DNA of 34,124 nt from an uncultured Leifsonia sp. (GTDB taxonomy: Bacteria > Actinomycetota > Actinomycetes > Actinomycetales > Microbacteriaceae): positions 1 to 34,124 of the forward strand of contig NZ_CAMFLC010000035.1 of assembly GCF_945957465.1 (NCBI RefSeq). The letters are read 5' to 3'. The position numbers and the translations under genes were made by a program. Positions within the stretch are counted from its first letter, which is position 1; every line of letters starts with the position of its first letter. Below the pieces are notes generated by a model. That model worked only from the letters and a program-made list of their open reading frames with translations, searched no databases and was not told where the DNA came from. Positions 6,901-14,743 of this stretch are shown piece after piece.

Positions 6901-7593
6901 TTACGGCTCCAGCGACCAGTCCACGGGCTTTTCGCCGAGCTGCTCGAGCAGCGCGTTGCTGCGCGAGAACGGACGCGAGCCGAAGAACCCGCGGGAGGCC
7001 GACAACGGGCTCGGGTGCGGCGACTCGATCACCGGGTTGCCGTCGAGCATCGGCTTGAGGGTTGAGGCGTCCCTCCCCCAGAGGATGCTGACGAACGGTC
7101 GACCGCGCGCGACGAGGCAGCGGATGGCGTGCTCGGTGATCGGCTCCCAGCCGGCCCCACGATGGGACGCGGGGGCGCCGGGACGCACGGTGAGCACCCG
7201 GTTCAGGAGCATCACACCGTGCCGCGACCACGCGCTCAGGTCGCCGTGCGGGGGCGGCACCACGCCGAGGTCGTCGCGCAGCTCGCGGTAGATGTTCTGG
7301 AGGCTGCGCGGGATCGGCCGCACGTGTCGTTCCACCGCGAACGACAGCCCGATCGGATGCCCGGGCGTCGGGTACGGGTCCTGCCCGACGATGAGGACGC
7401 GCACATCGGAGAGCGGCGCGCGGAACGCCCGCAGGACGTTGTCCCCCGACGGCAGGTAGGGTCGTCCGGCCGCGACCTCCGCGCGCAGGAAGTCGCCCAT
7501 CGCGGCGATCCGGTCGGCCACGGGTGCGAGGGCGTCGGCCCAGCCCGGATCCATGGAGCCGTCGGCGGCCAGCTCGGCGAGCGTCTTCGCCAT
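6901..7593 (-). CDS. ung: Uracil-DNA glycosylase (family 1)
   Basis: The protein is 230 aa, the normal size for family 1 UDG. The water-activating loop GQDPYP is at residues 70-75 with the catalytic Asp72, followed by the GLSFAVE motif. The LLN at 129-131 holds the uracil-reading Asn, and the DNA-intercalation loop HPSPLS is at 193-198 with the catalytic His. It removes uracil from DNA after cytosine deamination or dUTP misincorporation, which starts base excision repair in the cytoplasm. The ATG at 7593 has GGAGA upstream. It follows the phosphoribosyltransferase by 22 bp and precedes the GNAT gene, so the three are probably one operon. Confidence 0.97.
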   Translation of the reverse strand: MAKTLAELAADGSMDPGWADALAPVADRIAAMGDFLRAEVAAGRPYLPSGDNVLRAFRAPLSDVRVLIVGQDPYPTPGHPIGLSFAVERHVRPIPRSLQNIYRELRDDLGVVPPPHGDLSAWSRHGVMLLNRVLTVRPGAPASHRGAGWEPITEHAIRCLVARGRPFVSILWGRDASTLKPMLDGNPVIESPHPSPLSASRGFFGSRPFSRSNALLEQLGEKPVDWSLEP

Positions 7594-7615
7594 CAGGGTC
7601 TCCGCGCCACAGCGG

Positions 7616-8137
7616 TCAGTGCGTGGCCGCGGTCACGGGCGGCAGCGCCGACCAGGGGAACGTGATCCAGCGGTCGGTGCGGCGCCACACGAAGTCCGGC
7701 TCCAGCACGGTGCGCGGCTTGGAGTAGAGGCACACGGTGCGCACGTCGGCGCCGGATGCCGCGATCAGGTCCACGACGAGGGCCAGCGTGCGGCCGGAGT
7801 CGGAGACATCGTCCACGAGCAGGACCTTCTTCGCCTCCAGGGCGGCGGAGTCGAGCATCGGCGGCAGCACCACGGGCTCGGGGAGGCGCGAGTCGACACC
7901 GGTGTAGAACTCGACGTTGAGCGCGCCGCACGCCTTGATGCCGAGGGCGTAGGAGGTGGCGCCGGCGAGCAGCAGGCCGCCGCGGGCGATGGCCACGACC
8001 ATGTCGGGTTCGAAGCCGGATTCGACGACCTCCCCGGCGAGATGACGGGACGCTTCGCCGAACTCGAGCCAGCCCAGGACCTCCCGCTCGGTCTCCGCGA
8101 GAACGCCTGTCCCTGAATCGTCGAGTTCGCTGGCCAC
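7616..8137 (-). CDS. Type I phosphoribosyltransferase, purine-salvage-like
   Basis: The protein is 173 aa from GTG 8137. The PRPP-binding signature [14 protein letters not shown] is intact at about residues 102-115, and the loop [12 protein letters not shown] near 49-60 is the pyrophosphate-binding segment of type I phosphoribosyltransferases. The [20 protein letters not shown] end resembles xanthine/guanine phosphoribosyltransferase-like proteins (Gpt relatives). It would join a purine base to PRPP in the cytoplasm, but the base preference cannot be told. First gene of the ung unit and divergent from the MFS gene, with 42 bp between the two starts. Confidence 0.82.
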   Translation of the reverse strand: MASELDDSGTGVLAETEREVLGWLEFGEASRHLAGEVVESGFEPDMVVAIARGGLLLAGATSYALGIKACGALNVEFYTGVDSRLPEPVVLPPMLDSAALEAKKVLLVDDVSDSGRTLALVVDLIAASGADVRTVCLYSKPRTVLEPDFVWRRTDRWITFPWSALPPVTAATH

Positions 8138-8143
8138 GCATCT

Positions 8144-8173
8144 ACCGTACAAGGGCACAGCAGGTGTTAGCAT
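8144..8173. promoter_or_regulatory. Back-to-back leaderless promoters between the PRT and MFS genes
   Basis: On the minus strand TACGGT (8149-8144) ends 6 nt before GTG 8137. On the plus strand TAGCAT (8168-8173) ends 6 nt before ATG 8180. Both fit TANNNT with the spacing of leaderless genes. The 42-bp gap leaves no room for leaders, and the -35 zones would overlap each other's -10 zones. Confidence 0.45.
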
Positions 8174-8179
8174 CCGCGC

Positions 8180-9640
8180 ATGACATCGGAGAAGACGGTC
8201 GCGCAACGCCGGGCGACCACCGCGATCGGCGCGACGGCGGCCCTCATCGGCTGGCTCGCGCTGGTCGAACTCACCAGCGGCATCCTGCAGGGCTACTACG
8301 TGCCGCTGATCTCCGACATCGTGAAGCACTTGGGCATCCACGACGCCGACTACAACTGGTTCGAGGCCGCGCAGCTCCTGCTCTCGGCGCTGGTCGTGCC
8401 GGTGCTCGCCAAGCTGGGCGACATGTTCGGCCACAAGCGGATCCTGCTGGTGGCGACGGTGCTCACGGCACTCGCGAGCTGGGCTCTCGCCTTCTCGCAC
8501 GACTTCACGACCTACCTCATCGCCTTCGCTCTGCAAGGGTTCTACGTCGTCTGGCTGCCGCTGGAGATCGCGCTCATCTTCGACCGCGGCCGCCGCACGG
8601 GCACCGCGGCGTCCCGCACCCGCCGCGCCGCAGGCCTGCTGGTGGTGGCACTGGAGGCCGGCGCCATCGTCGGCGCGATCGGGGCCGGCCTGCTGTTCGA
8701 CGCTCTGGGACAGAACGTCGCCGTCACGCTCATGGTGCCCGCCGCAGCCGTGACCCTCGTGTTCTTCGCCATCCTGTTCGGCGTGCCGGAGTCCGAGCCG
8801 GTGCGCGGCCGCACCCTCGACGGCGTCGGCTTCACACTCCTGACGCTGGCCCTGCTGCTCATCACCTCCGGCCTGACGTTCCTCCGCATCGACGACGTCG
8901 GCACCTGGTGGGTGTGGGCGCTCATCGTGCTCGGCGTGCTCGCGTTCATCCCGTTCGGGCGCTGGGAGCTCAAGCAGGCCGATCCTGCCATCGACCTGCG
9001 CGTGATGCGGCGCCCGAACATGTGGCCCGTCCAGCTCACCGCCGGCCTGATCGGGATCAGCCTGCTCGGAGCCCAGGCGCCGCTGAGCACCTACGCCGGC
9101 ACCGATCCGGTCAACGGATACGGGCTGGGCCTCAGCGCCGGCCAGCGCAGCATCCTGATCGGCGCCTACCTGATCTCGATGATCGTCGGCGCCGTGCTGT
9201 TCCCCGTCGTGTCCTCGTGGCTGAGCCCGCGCGTGACGCTCATCGTCGCGGCTTTCCTGGTCGCGATCGGCTACCTGCTGTTCCTCCCGTTCCACCTGCA
9301 GACCTGGCAGGTGTTCGCCAACATGGCCATCGCGGGCATCGGCTCGGGCGCGCTCGTCGGCGCACTGCCCGCGGCCGCGGCGGCCGCGGCCCCGCACGGG
9401 CAGACCGGCGTCGCCACCGCGATGACCAACACCACCAAGACGATCGGCGGCTCGTTCGCGTCGGCCGTCTTCGGGGTGGTGCTGCTGACCGGCGCCGCGA
9501 CGGTCACCGCGACGGCGGCGAGCCTGTTCGGCTACATGCTGGTGTGGACCATCTGCGGCCTCGGCGCGCTCGTCGCCGCAGTGCTCCTCTTCTTCGTGCC
9601 GCGCCTGGCATTCGCCGACGCGGAGGCGCCGACCGTCTGA
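8180..9640 (+). CDS. MFS transporter, DHA2-like drug exporter
   Basis: The protein is 486 aa with about 14 hydrophobic segments, which fits the 14-helix drug:H+ antiporters. The loop between helices 2 and 3 has the MFS motif-A form, LAKLGDMFGHKRILL. Helix 5 has an LEAGAIVGAIGAGLLFD stretch at the place of the antiporter motif C. It would sit in the cytoplasmic membrane and export a lipophilic compound. Helices 9-12 are rich in Ala/Gly, and LVGALPAAAAAAAPHGQTG is an unusually alanine-rich loop near 390-410. Only 21 bp separate it from the nucleotidyltransferase, so the two are probably cotranscribed. The substrate is unknown. Confidence 0.88.
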   Translation: MTSEKTVAQRRATTAIGATAALIGWLALVELTSGILQGYYVPLISDIVKHLGIHDADYNWFEAAQLLLSALVVPVLAKLGDMFGHKRILLVATVLTALASWALAFSHDFTTYLIAFALQGFYVVWLPLEIALIFDRGRRTGTAASRTRRAAGLLVVALEAGAIVGAIGAGLLFDALGQNVAVTLMVPAAAVTLVFFAILFGVPESEPVRGRTLDGVGFTLLTLALLLITSGLTFLRIDDVGTWWVWALIVLGVLAFIPFGRWELKQADPAIDLRVMRRPNMWPVQLTAGLIGISLLGAQAPLSTYAGTDPVNGYGLGLSAGQRSILIGAYLISMIVGAVLFPVVSSWLSPRVTLIVAAFLVAIGYLLFLPFHLQTWQVFANMAIAGIGSGALVGALPAAAAAAAPHGQTGVATAMTNTTKTIGGSFASAVFGVVLLTGAATVTATAASLFGYMLVWTICGLGALVAAVLLFFVPRLAFADAEAPTV

Positions 9641-9661
9641 CCGGACGAGACAGGGGGAACC

Positions 9662-10459
9662 ATGGACGCTCCACTACCGCCGCAAGTCGGCGAGGCACTC
9701 ACCCGCTTCCTCCTCGAACAGCGACGCATCGCCCCCGGGCTGGTCAGTCGCGCCGTCGTCACCGGTTCGGCGGCGACCGACGACTGGCACGACGGCGTCA
9801 GCGACATCGACGTGGTGTTCGTCGTCACACGCGACCCGAAAGACGACCTGCCGGCCCTCGCGGCCCTGCACGCGGAGTCGACGCCCCACATCGACGGCGT
9901 CTACCTGACGGAGTCGGAGATCGCGCGCGGGCCCGAGTCGGTGCAGACGGCCCCGCAGGTGGTCGAGGGCGTGCTGGTCTCGGCGCTGGCGGGTGGCCGG
10001 CTGAGCTGGGTGACGTGGCGCGAGCTGGAGGACGGCGTGCAGGGCATCGCCGACGGCGGAGACGTCATCTGGACGCCGGTCGCCGACCGCCACCCCGGTT
10101 CGGCCACCGGGATCGTCGCGCACTCGCGCGCCGACCTCGTCGACTACTGGGAGCCCGTCGGCGACAGCGCGGAGGCCGAGCTGGCCGGCAGGGAGCCGGC
10201 CGACCCGGTGCGGTCGGAGACCGTCCGCTGGCTGGCCCTCGGCCCGATCCGGCTGGTCGAGACGATGGAGTCGGGTCGCATCCTCTCCAAGACCGCGGCC
10301 GCCCGCAGCGCGGCCGAGCGCTGGCCGGAGCACGCCGAACTGCTCGACCGGGCCGTGCGCGACCGCGCCGGCGAGCGTCAGGACTTCACGACTGCCGACG
10401 CCCGCCAGGCCATCGCCCTCCTCCGCGCCTGCGTCGCCCTCGCGAACACACCGCACTGA
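9662..10459 (+). CDS. Nucleotidyltransferase with DUF4111-like C-terminus (ANT/AadA-related)
   Basis: The protein is 265 aa. The N-terminal half has the Pol-beta-type nucleotidyltransferase motif: GSA at 35-37, then SDIDV with Asp48 and Asp50 as the likely metal ligands. The C-terminal half has the helical pattern of DUF4111 in streptomycin/spectinomycin adenylyltransferases: RLVETMESGRILSKTAAARSAAERWP. AadA enzymes transfer AMP from ATP to an aminoglycoside, but many chromosomal relatives have no known drug substrate. Length and architecture match AadA, while overall similarity looks low, so resistance should not be assumed. GACAGGGGGAACC precedes the ATG. It follows an exporter gene, which would fit modification plus export, though that is inference. 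Confidence 0.72.
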   Translation: MDAPLPPQVGEALTRFLLEQRRIAPGLVSRAVVTGSAATDDWHDGVSDIDVVFVVTRDPKDDLPALAALHAESTPHIDGVYLTESEIARGPESVQTAPQVVEGVLVSALAGGRLSWVTWRELEDGVQGIADGGDVIWTPVADRHPGSATGIVAHSRADLVDYWEPVGDSAEAELAGREPADPVRSETVRWLALGPIRLVETMESGRILSKTAAARSAAERWPEHAELLDRAVRDRAGERQDFTTADARQAIALLRACVALANTPH

Positions 10460-10463
10460 CACA

Positions 10464-10522
10464 CCGAGGGGCACGTCGTCGTCACTCTCCTGGCGGAAAA
10501 GCGACAACGACGTGCCCCTCGG
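10464..10522. terminator. Long bidirectional hairpin between convergent genes
   Basis: Arms 10464-10483 and 10503-10522 pair over 20 bases with one mismatch around a 19-nt loop. The outer 16 pairs, beginning CCGAGGGGCAC, are perfect. It begins 4 bases after the nucleotidyltransferase stop and ends 11 bases before the metY stop, so it can serve both genes. There is no U-tract. Confidence 0.7.
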
Positions 10523-10533
10523 CGAAGATGCCG

Positions 10534-11856
10534 TCAGACGCGGGCGGCCTCCACGACGGCGCGGGCCGCGGCGAGGCCCTGCGAGAGGTCGGCCTTCAGG
10601 TCGTCGATGTTCTCGAGCCCGACCGAGAGCCGCACCAGGCCGGGCGTGACGCCCGCCGTGAGCTGCTGCTCCGGGGTCAGCTGGGAGTGCGTCGTCGAGG
10701 CCGGGTGGATGACCAGGCTGCGCACGTCGCCGATGTTCGCCAGGTGGCTGAACAGCTTCAGGCTGTCGACGAGCGCGGCGCCGGCGTCGACGCCGCCCTT
10801 CAGCTCGAAGGAGAGCACCGCGCCGACACCCTTCGGGGCGTACTTGTTGGCGGCCGCGTACCACGGGCTCGTCGGCAGACCCGAGTAGTTGACCGAGGCG
10901 ACGTCGGGGTGCGCCTCCAGGAACTCCGCGATCTCCTGCGCGTTCTGCGTGTGGCGCTCCACCCGCAGCGACAGGGTCTCGATGCCCTGGATGAGCTGCC
11001 AGGCGCTGGCCGGCGCGATCGCCGAGCCGAGGTCGCGCAGCAGTTGCACGCGCGCCTTGATGATGTAGGCCAGGCCGTCGCCGACCGCGGCGGTGTAGAC
11101 CGCGCCGTGGTACGACGGGTCCGGCTGGGTCAGGCCGGGGAACTTCTCCGCGTTCTTCGACCACTCGAACGTCCCGCCGTCCACGACGACGCCGCCGATG
11201 ACCGTGCCGTGGCCGCCCAGGAACTTGGTGGCCGAGTGCACGATGATGTCGGCGCCGTGCTCGAACGGGCGGATCAGGTACGGCGTCGCGATCGTGTTGT
11301 CCACGATCAGGGGCACGCCCGCCTCGTGGGCCACGCCGGCGACGAGCTCGATGTCGAGGATGTTGATCTTGGGGTTGCCGATGGTCTCGGCGAAGAACAG
11401 CTTGGTGTTCGGGCGCACCGCGCGACGCCACTCCTCGGCATCGTCCTGGTTCTCGACGAACGTGGTCTCGATGCCCAGCTTGGCGAGGGTGTACTTGAAC
11501 AGGTTGTACGTGCCGCCGTAGATGGAACTCGACGACACGATGTGGTCGCCCGCCTGCGCGATGTTCAGCACGGCGAACGTCTCGGCCGCCTGGCCCGAGG
11601 CGACGAGGAGGGCGCCGGTGCCCCCTTCGAGCGCGGCGACCCGCTCCTCGACGACGGCCTGGGTCGGGTTCTGGATGCGCGTGTAGATGTTGCCGAACTC
11701 GGCGAGCGCGAACAGGTTCTTGGCGTGCTCTGCATTGTTGAACACGTAGGACGTGGTCTGGTAGATCGGCGTGGCGCGGGCGTTGGTCACCGGATCGGGC
11801 GCCGCGCCGCTGTGGATCTGCTTGGTCTCGAACTGCCAGTCTGCGGCGTCGGTCAT
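10534..11856 (-). CDS. metY: O-acetylhomoserine sulfhydrylase (aminocarboxypropyltransferase)
   Basis: The protein is 440 aa from ATG 11856, with AAGGAGCG about 8 nt upstream. It is a Cys/Met-metabolism PLP enzyme of the MetY size (about 430 aa). The start QTKQIHSG-like segment (FETKQIHSGAAPDPVTNARATPIYQTTSYVF) is typical, SATKFLGGHG carries the PLP lysine (Lys211), and the C-terminus has the SVGLENIDDLKADL signature. It makes homocysteine from O-acetylhomoserine and sulfide in the cytoplasm, the direct sulfhydrylation branch of methionine synthesis. The acetyl donor enzyme MetX is encoded 1.7 kb away on the opposite strand. A TTGCCC-17-TAACGT promoter lies upstream, and no SAM riboswitch was recognised in the short leader. 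Confidence 0.95.
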   Translation of the reverse strand: MTDAADWQFETKQIHSGAAPDPVTNARATPIYQTTSYVFNNAEHAKNLFALAEFGNIYTRIQNPTQAVVEERVAALEGGTGALLVASGQAAETFAVLNIAQAGDHIVSSSSIYGGTYNLFKYTLAKLGIETTFVENQDDAEEWRRAVRPNTKLFFAETIGNPKINILDIELVAGVAHEAGVPLIVDNTIATPYLIRPFEHGADIIVHSATKFLGGHGTVIGGVVVDGGTFEWSKNAEKFPGLTQPDPSYHGAVYTAAVGDGLAYIIKARVQLLRDLGSAIAPASAWQLIQGIETLSLRVERHTQNAQEIAEFLEAHPDVASVNYSGLPTSPWYAAANKYAPKGVGAVLSFELKGGVDAGAALVDSLKLFSHLANIGDVRSLVIHPASTTHSQLTPEQQLTAGVTPGLVRLSVGLENIDDLKADLSQGLAAARAVVEAARV

Positions 11857-11903
11857 GGCTTTCGCTCCTTGCTCGGGTGGGGCACCGTTCGGTGGTCGAT
11901 AAC

Positions 11904-11932
11904 ACGTTAGGCTCGCGGCCGCGCGCGGGCAA
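11904..11932 (-). promoter_or_regulatory. Candidate metY promoter
   Basis: On the minus strand TTGCCC (11932-11927) and TAACGT (11909-11904) are separated by exactly 17 bases. The start point would lie about 40 nt upstream of the metY ATG, leaving a short leader with a good ribosome site. This is one of the few places in the window where both a -35 and a -10 box can be proposed. Confidence 0.5.
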
Positions 11933-11971
11933 CGCTGCCGAAACATGCCGTAACCCGAGAGAATAAGCAGC

Positions 11972-12745
11972 ATGAGCAGACGCGTGGTCGTGACGGGAGC
12001 GAGTTCGGGGATCGGTGCGGCGACGGTCCGCCTGTTCCGTCGGCGGGGCTGGGAGGTCGTGGGCGTCGCCCGCCGCCAGGATCGCCTCGACCGGCTCGCC
12101 GCCGAGACCGGTGCCGACGTGTTCGCCGCCGACCTGACCCGTCAGGAGGACGTCGACGCGCTGCGCGACCACCTCGCCGCCACGGGGCCGGTGCACGCGC
12201 TCGTCAACAACGCGGGCGGTGCGAAAGGTCTCGACTCGGTGGAGGCCTCCAGCGTCGACGACTGGGTGTGGATGTACGAGATCAACGTCATCGGCACCAA
12301 GCGCGTGATCAGCGCCCTGCTGCCGCTGCTGCGCGACGGCGCGCGGGAGTCCGGCCACGCCGACATCCTGAACATCACGTCGATCGCCGGCCATGCCGCG
12401 TATGCGGGCGGCGGGGGCTACAACGCCGCCAAGTTCGCCGAGCACGCGCTCACGGAGGTGCTGCGCCTCGAGCTGAACGGCGAGCCCATCCGCGTGGTCG
12501 AGGTGGCGCCCGGGATGGTGGCCACCGAGGAGTTCTCGCTTGTCCGCTTCGACGGCGACCAGGAGCGGCGCGACGCGGTCTACGAGGACGTTCCCGAGCC
12601 TCTGACGGCGGAGGACATCGCGGAGACGATCGTCCACGCACTCGAACTGCCGCGTCACGTCGACCTCGATCTGATCGTGGTGAAGCCGGTCGCGCAGGCC
12701 GCGTCGTACCGTTTCGCCAAGGGCCCTCTGCGGGTCCGCGACTGA
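11972..12745 (+). CDS. SDR-family NAD(P)-dependent oxidoreductase (YdfG-like)
   Basis: The protein is 257 aa, a classical short-chain dehydrogenase. The cofactor loop TGASSGIG is at residues 8-15, with two arginines after the second strand (VARRQDR) that suggest NADP(H). NNAG is at 79-82, the catalytic Ser137 is in ITSIAG, and Tyr150/Lys154 form YNAAK. VVEVAPGMVATEEF matches the YdfG-type 3-hydroxy-acid/serine dehydrogenase subgroup (PGMVxTEFS). It would oxidise a small hydroxy acid or similar in the cytoplasm. It is divergent from metY, and the channel gene follows after 11 bases, so it probably leads a plus-strand transcript toward metX. Confidence 0.9.
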   Translation: MSRRVVVTGASSGIGAATVRLFRRRGWEVVGVARRQDRLDRLAAETGADVFAADLTRQEDVDALRDHLAATGPVHALVNNAGGAKGLDSVEASSVDDWVWMYEINVIGTKRVISALLPLLRDGARESGHADILNITSIAGHAAYAGGGGYNAAKFAEHALTEVLRLELNGEPIRVVEVAPGMVATEEFSLVRFDGDQERRDAVYEDVPEPLTAEDIAETIVHALELPRHVDLDLIVVKPVAQAASYRFAKGPLRVRD

Positions 12746-12756
12746 CGACGGCCGAC

Positions 12757-13470
12757 ATGGCGGACGACGCGAAGCGCAGGAGGTGGGAGGCGGCCACGGT
12801 GTGGCCGGGTCTCGTCGCGAGCGTGGCCTTCCTCGTCGTCTACTCCTGGACCGTCCTGGAGCCGGCGATGCCGGACGCCCTGTACCGCCTGCTCGTCTGG
12901 GTGCTGGCGCTCATCTGGGTGGCCTTCCTGCTCGACTACGTCGTGCGGCTCCGGCTCGCGGAGGACAAGCGCGACTTCATCCGCCACAACGTCATCGACC
13001 TGCTGTCGGTGCTGATACCGCTCGCCCGGCCGTTCCGGCTCATCGCTGACCTCTTCCGCCTCCCGAGCCTGCGCGGAAACTCCGGCAGCCATCTGCGCCG
13101 CAGGGTCGTGATCATCGCGGGAACGTTCGTGTTGATGTTCATCTACGTCATCTCCCTGGCGGTCTACCAGGTAGAGCGCTACGCTCCCGGGTCGAACATC
13201 CGTTCGTTCGGCGACTCTCTCTGGTGGGCCTGCGTGACGATGGCGACCGTCGGCTACGGCGACTACTACCCGGTGACCGTGACCGGGCGGCTGCTGGCCA
13301 TCGTCCTGATGATCGGCGGCATCGCGATCGTGGGGACCGCGAGCGCGACGATCGTGAGCTACCTCAGCGAGCAGACGCAGCAGGCGCGCGAGCGGCGGTC
13401 GCGGGAGCACGAGCACCCGCAGGGCGGGACGGACGACGACCATTCGCGCCCGGACCATCGCACGTCCTAG
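12757..13470 (+). CDS. Voltage-gated-like potassium channel subunit
   Basis: The protein is 237 aa from ATG 12757. There are about six hydrophobic segments: two near residues 14-33 and 45-67, an S3-S4-like stretch around 75-105 with spaced arginines (RPFRLIADLFRL), S5 near 120-142, the pore loop, and S6 near 176-198. The potassium selectivity filter TVGYGD is intact at about 163-168, followed by YYPVT. Most bacterial Kv-type channels are tetramers in the plasma membrane. The S4-like segment has fewer charges than in animal Kv channels, so voltage sensing is uncertain. The tail (about 205-237) is very hydrophilic, with His/Asp/Arg and no RCK domain. It starts 11 bases after the SDR stop, before metX. 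Confidence 0.88.
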   Translation: MADDAKRRRWEAATVWPGLVASVAFLVVYSWTVLEPAMPDALYRLLVWVLALIWVAFLLDYVVRLRLAEDKRDFIRHNVIDLLSVLIPLARPFRLIADLFRLPSLRGNSGSHLRRRVVIIAGTFVLMFIYVISLAVYQVERYAPGSNIRSFGDSLWWACVTMATVGYGDYYPVTVTGRLLAIVLMIGGIAIVGTASATIVSYLSEQTQQARERRSREHEHPQGGTDDDHSRPDHRTS

Positions 13471-13522
13471 TCGGCTCCGTAACACTGCACCGACCGCCTC
13501 GTCGCTCCGGGAGAATGAACCC

Positions 13523-14728
13523 ATGGAGTGGCAGACCTCGGCGGACACGGCACCCTCGAGCTTCATCACGGAGGCTCAGGCACGATCGCTGCTGGGCAAG
13601 CCGCCCGCGAGCGGGGCGTGGAAGGAGTCGGACCCCGCGGGCTCGCGACGGTTCGCGGGCATCGGAGCGTTCGCGTTCGAGAGCGGCGAGAGCGTCCCGT
13701 TCGTGCGCGTCGCCTACGAGACCTGGGGCGAGCTGTCGCCTGACGCCGACAACGCCGTCCTGGTGCTGCACGCGCTGACCGGCGACAGCCACGCCGTCGG
13801 CGCGTCCGGTGCCGGGCATCCCACGGCCGGCTGGTGGCAGGGCGTGATCGGGCCGGGCAAGGCGATCGACACCGACCGCTGGTTCGTGGTGGCCCCCAAC
13901 ATGCTCGGGGGCTGCCAGGGGACCACCGGGCCGGCGTCGATCGCACCCGACGGCGCCGAGTGGGGACCGCGGTTCCCGTTCACCACCATCCGCGACCAGG
14001 TCAATGCCCAGGCCGCGTTCGCCGACGCGATCGGCGTGGGGCGCTGGGCCGCGGTCATCGGCGGGTCGATGGGCGGCATGCAGGCGCTGGAGTGGGCTGT
14101 GACCTTCCCCGACCGGGTCGAGCGTCTGGCTGTGATCGCCGCTCCGCCGTTCTCCACCGCCGACCAGATCGCCCTGAACTCGGTGCAGATCGAGGCGGTG
14201 CGCACCGACCCGCTCTTCCACGGCGGCCACTACTACGACGAGAAGGACGGCGAGGGCCCGCACCGCGGCCTGGCGCTGGCACGGCGGATGGCGCTCCTCA
14301 ACTATCGCAGCCCATCCGAGCTGAACGAGCGGTTCGAGCGCGCCTGGCAGAGCGGGATCAGTCCCCTCGGCGGCGGCGGCCGGTTCGCCGTCGAGTCGTA
14401 CCTCGACTTCCACGGCAACAAGTTCACGCGTCGCTTCGACGCGAACAGCTACCTGACCCTGGTGGAGGCGATGAACTCGCACGACGTCGGTCGCGGACGC
14501 GGCGGCCTGGCGGCCGCGCTCGCCCGCGTCACCGCCCGCACCCTCGTCGTCGGCATCGACAGCGACCGGCTGTTCCCGGTGGAGGGACAGCAGCTCATCG
14601 CCTCCCACCTCCCGGCGACGATCGACGGTAGAGTTCCGGTGGTGATCCGATCCGACTTCGGCCACGACGCGTTCCTGATCGAGGACGATGCGATCACCGA
14701 GCAGCTGAGGAGGCTGTTCGCGGCCTGA
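13523..14728 (+). CDS. metX: Homoserine O-acetyltransferase
   Basis: The protein is 401 aa, an alpha/beta-hydrolase of the MetX size. HALTGDSHAVG near residues 75-85 is the conserved acyl-binding strand; the nucleophile Ser182 sits in GGSMGGMQALEW. The catalytic Asp is in GIDSDRLFP and the His in DFGHDAFLIE near the C-terminus. It transfers acetyl from acetyl-CoA to L-homoserine in the cytoplasm, giving the substrate used by MetY. Some homologues use succinyl-CoA, which sequence inspection alone does not exclude. CCGGGAGAA lies 8-9 nt before ATG 13523. The kinase gene starts 15 bases after its stop, so metX and the signalling genes may share a transcript. Confidence 0.95.
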   Translation: MEWQTSADTAPSSFITEAQARSLLGKPPASGAWKESDPAGSRRFAGIGAFAFESGESVPFVRVAYETWGELSPDADNAVLVLHALTGDSHAVGASGAGHPTAGWWQGVIGPGKAIDTDRWFVVAPNMLGGCQGTTGPASIAPDGAEWGPRFPFTTIRDQVNAQAAFADAIGVGRWAAVIGGSMGGMQALEWAVTFPDRVERLAVIAAPPFSTADQIALNSVQIEAVRTDPLFHGGHYYDEKDGEGPHRGLALARRMALLNYRSPSELNERFERAWQSGISPLGGGGRFAVESYLDFHGNKFTRRFDANSYLTLVEAMNSHDVGRGRGGLAAALARVTARTLVVGIDSDRLFPVEGQQLIASHLPATIDGRVPVVIRSDFGHDAFLIEDDAITEQLRRLFAA

Positions 14729-14743
14729 GGGGAACGGAGAGGC

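Noticed and set aside
9662-10459. Calling the nucleotidyltransferase a true aminoglycoside resistance gene (aadA)
   Set aside because: Only the Asp pair and the C-terminal pattern match. Overall likeness is low and many chromosomal relatives have no drug activity, so no gene symbol was assigned.
8164-11910. A 1248-residue open frame on the plus strand, and a 994-residue one at 9674-12658 on the minus strand
   Set aside because: Both run through three or more well-supported genes in other frames, have Arg/Ala/Gly-rich shadow composition and no domain.
11857-11971. SAM riboswitch upstream of metY
   Set aside because: The leader predicted from the TTGCCC/TAACGT promoter is about 40 nt, too short for a SAM-I or SAM-IV fold, and no matching stem set was seen.
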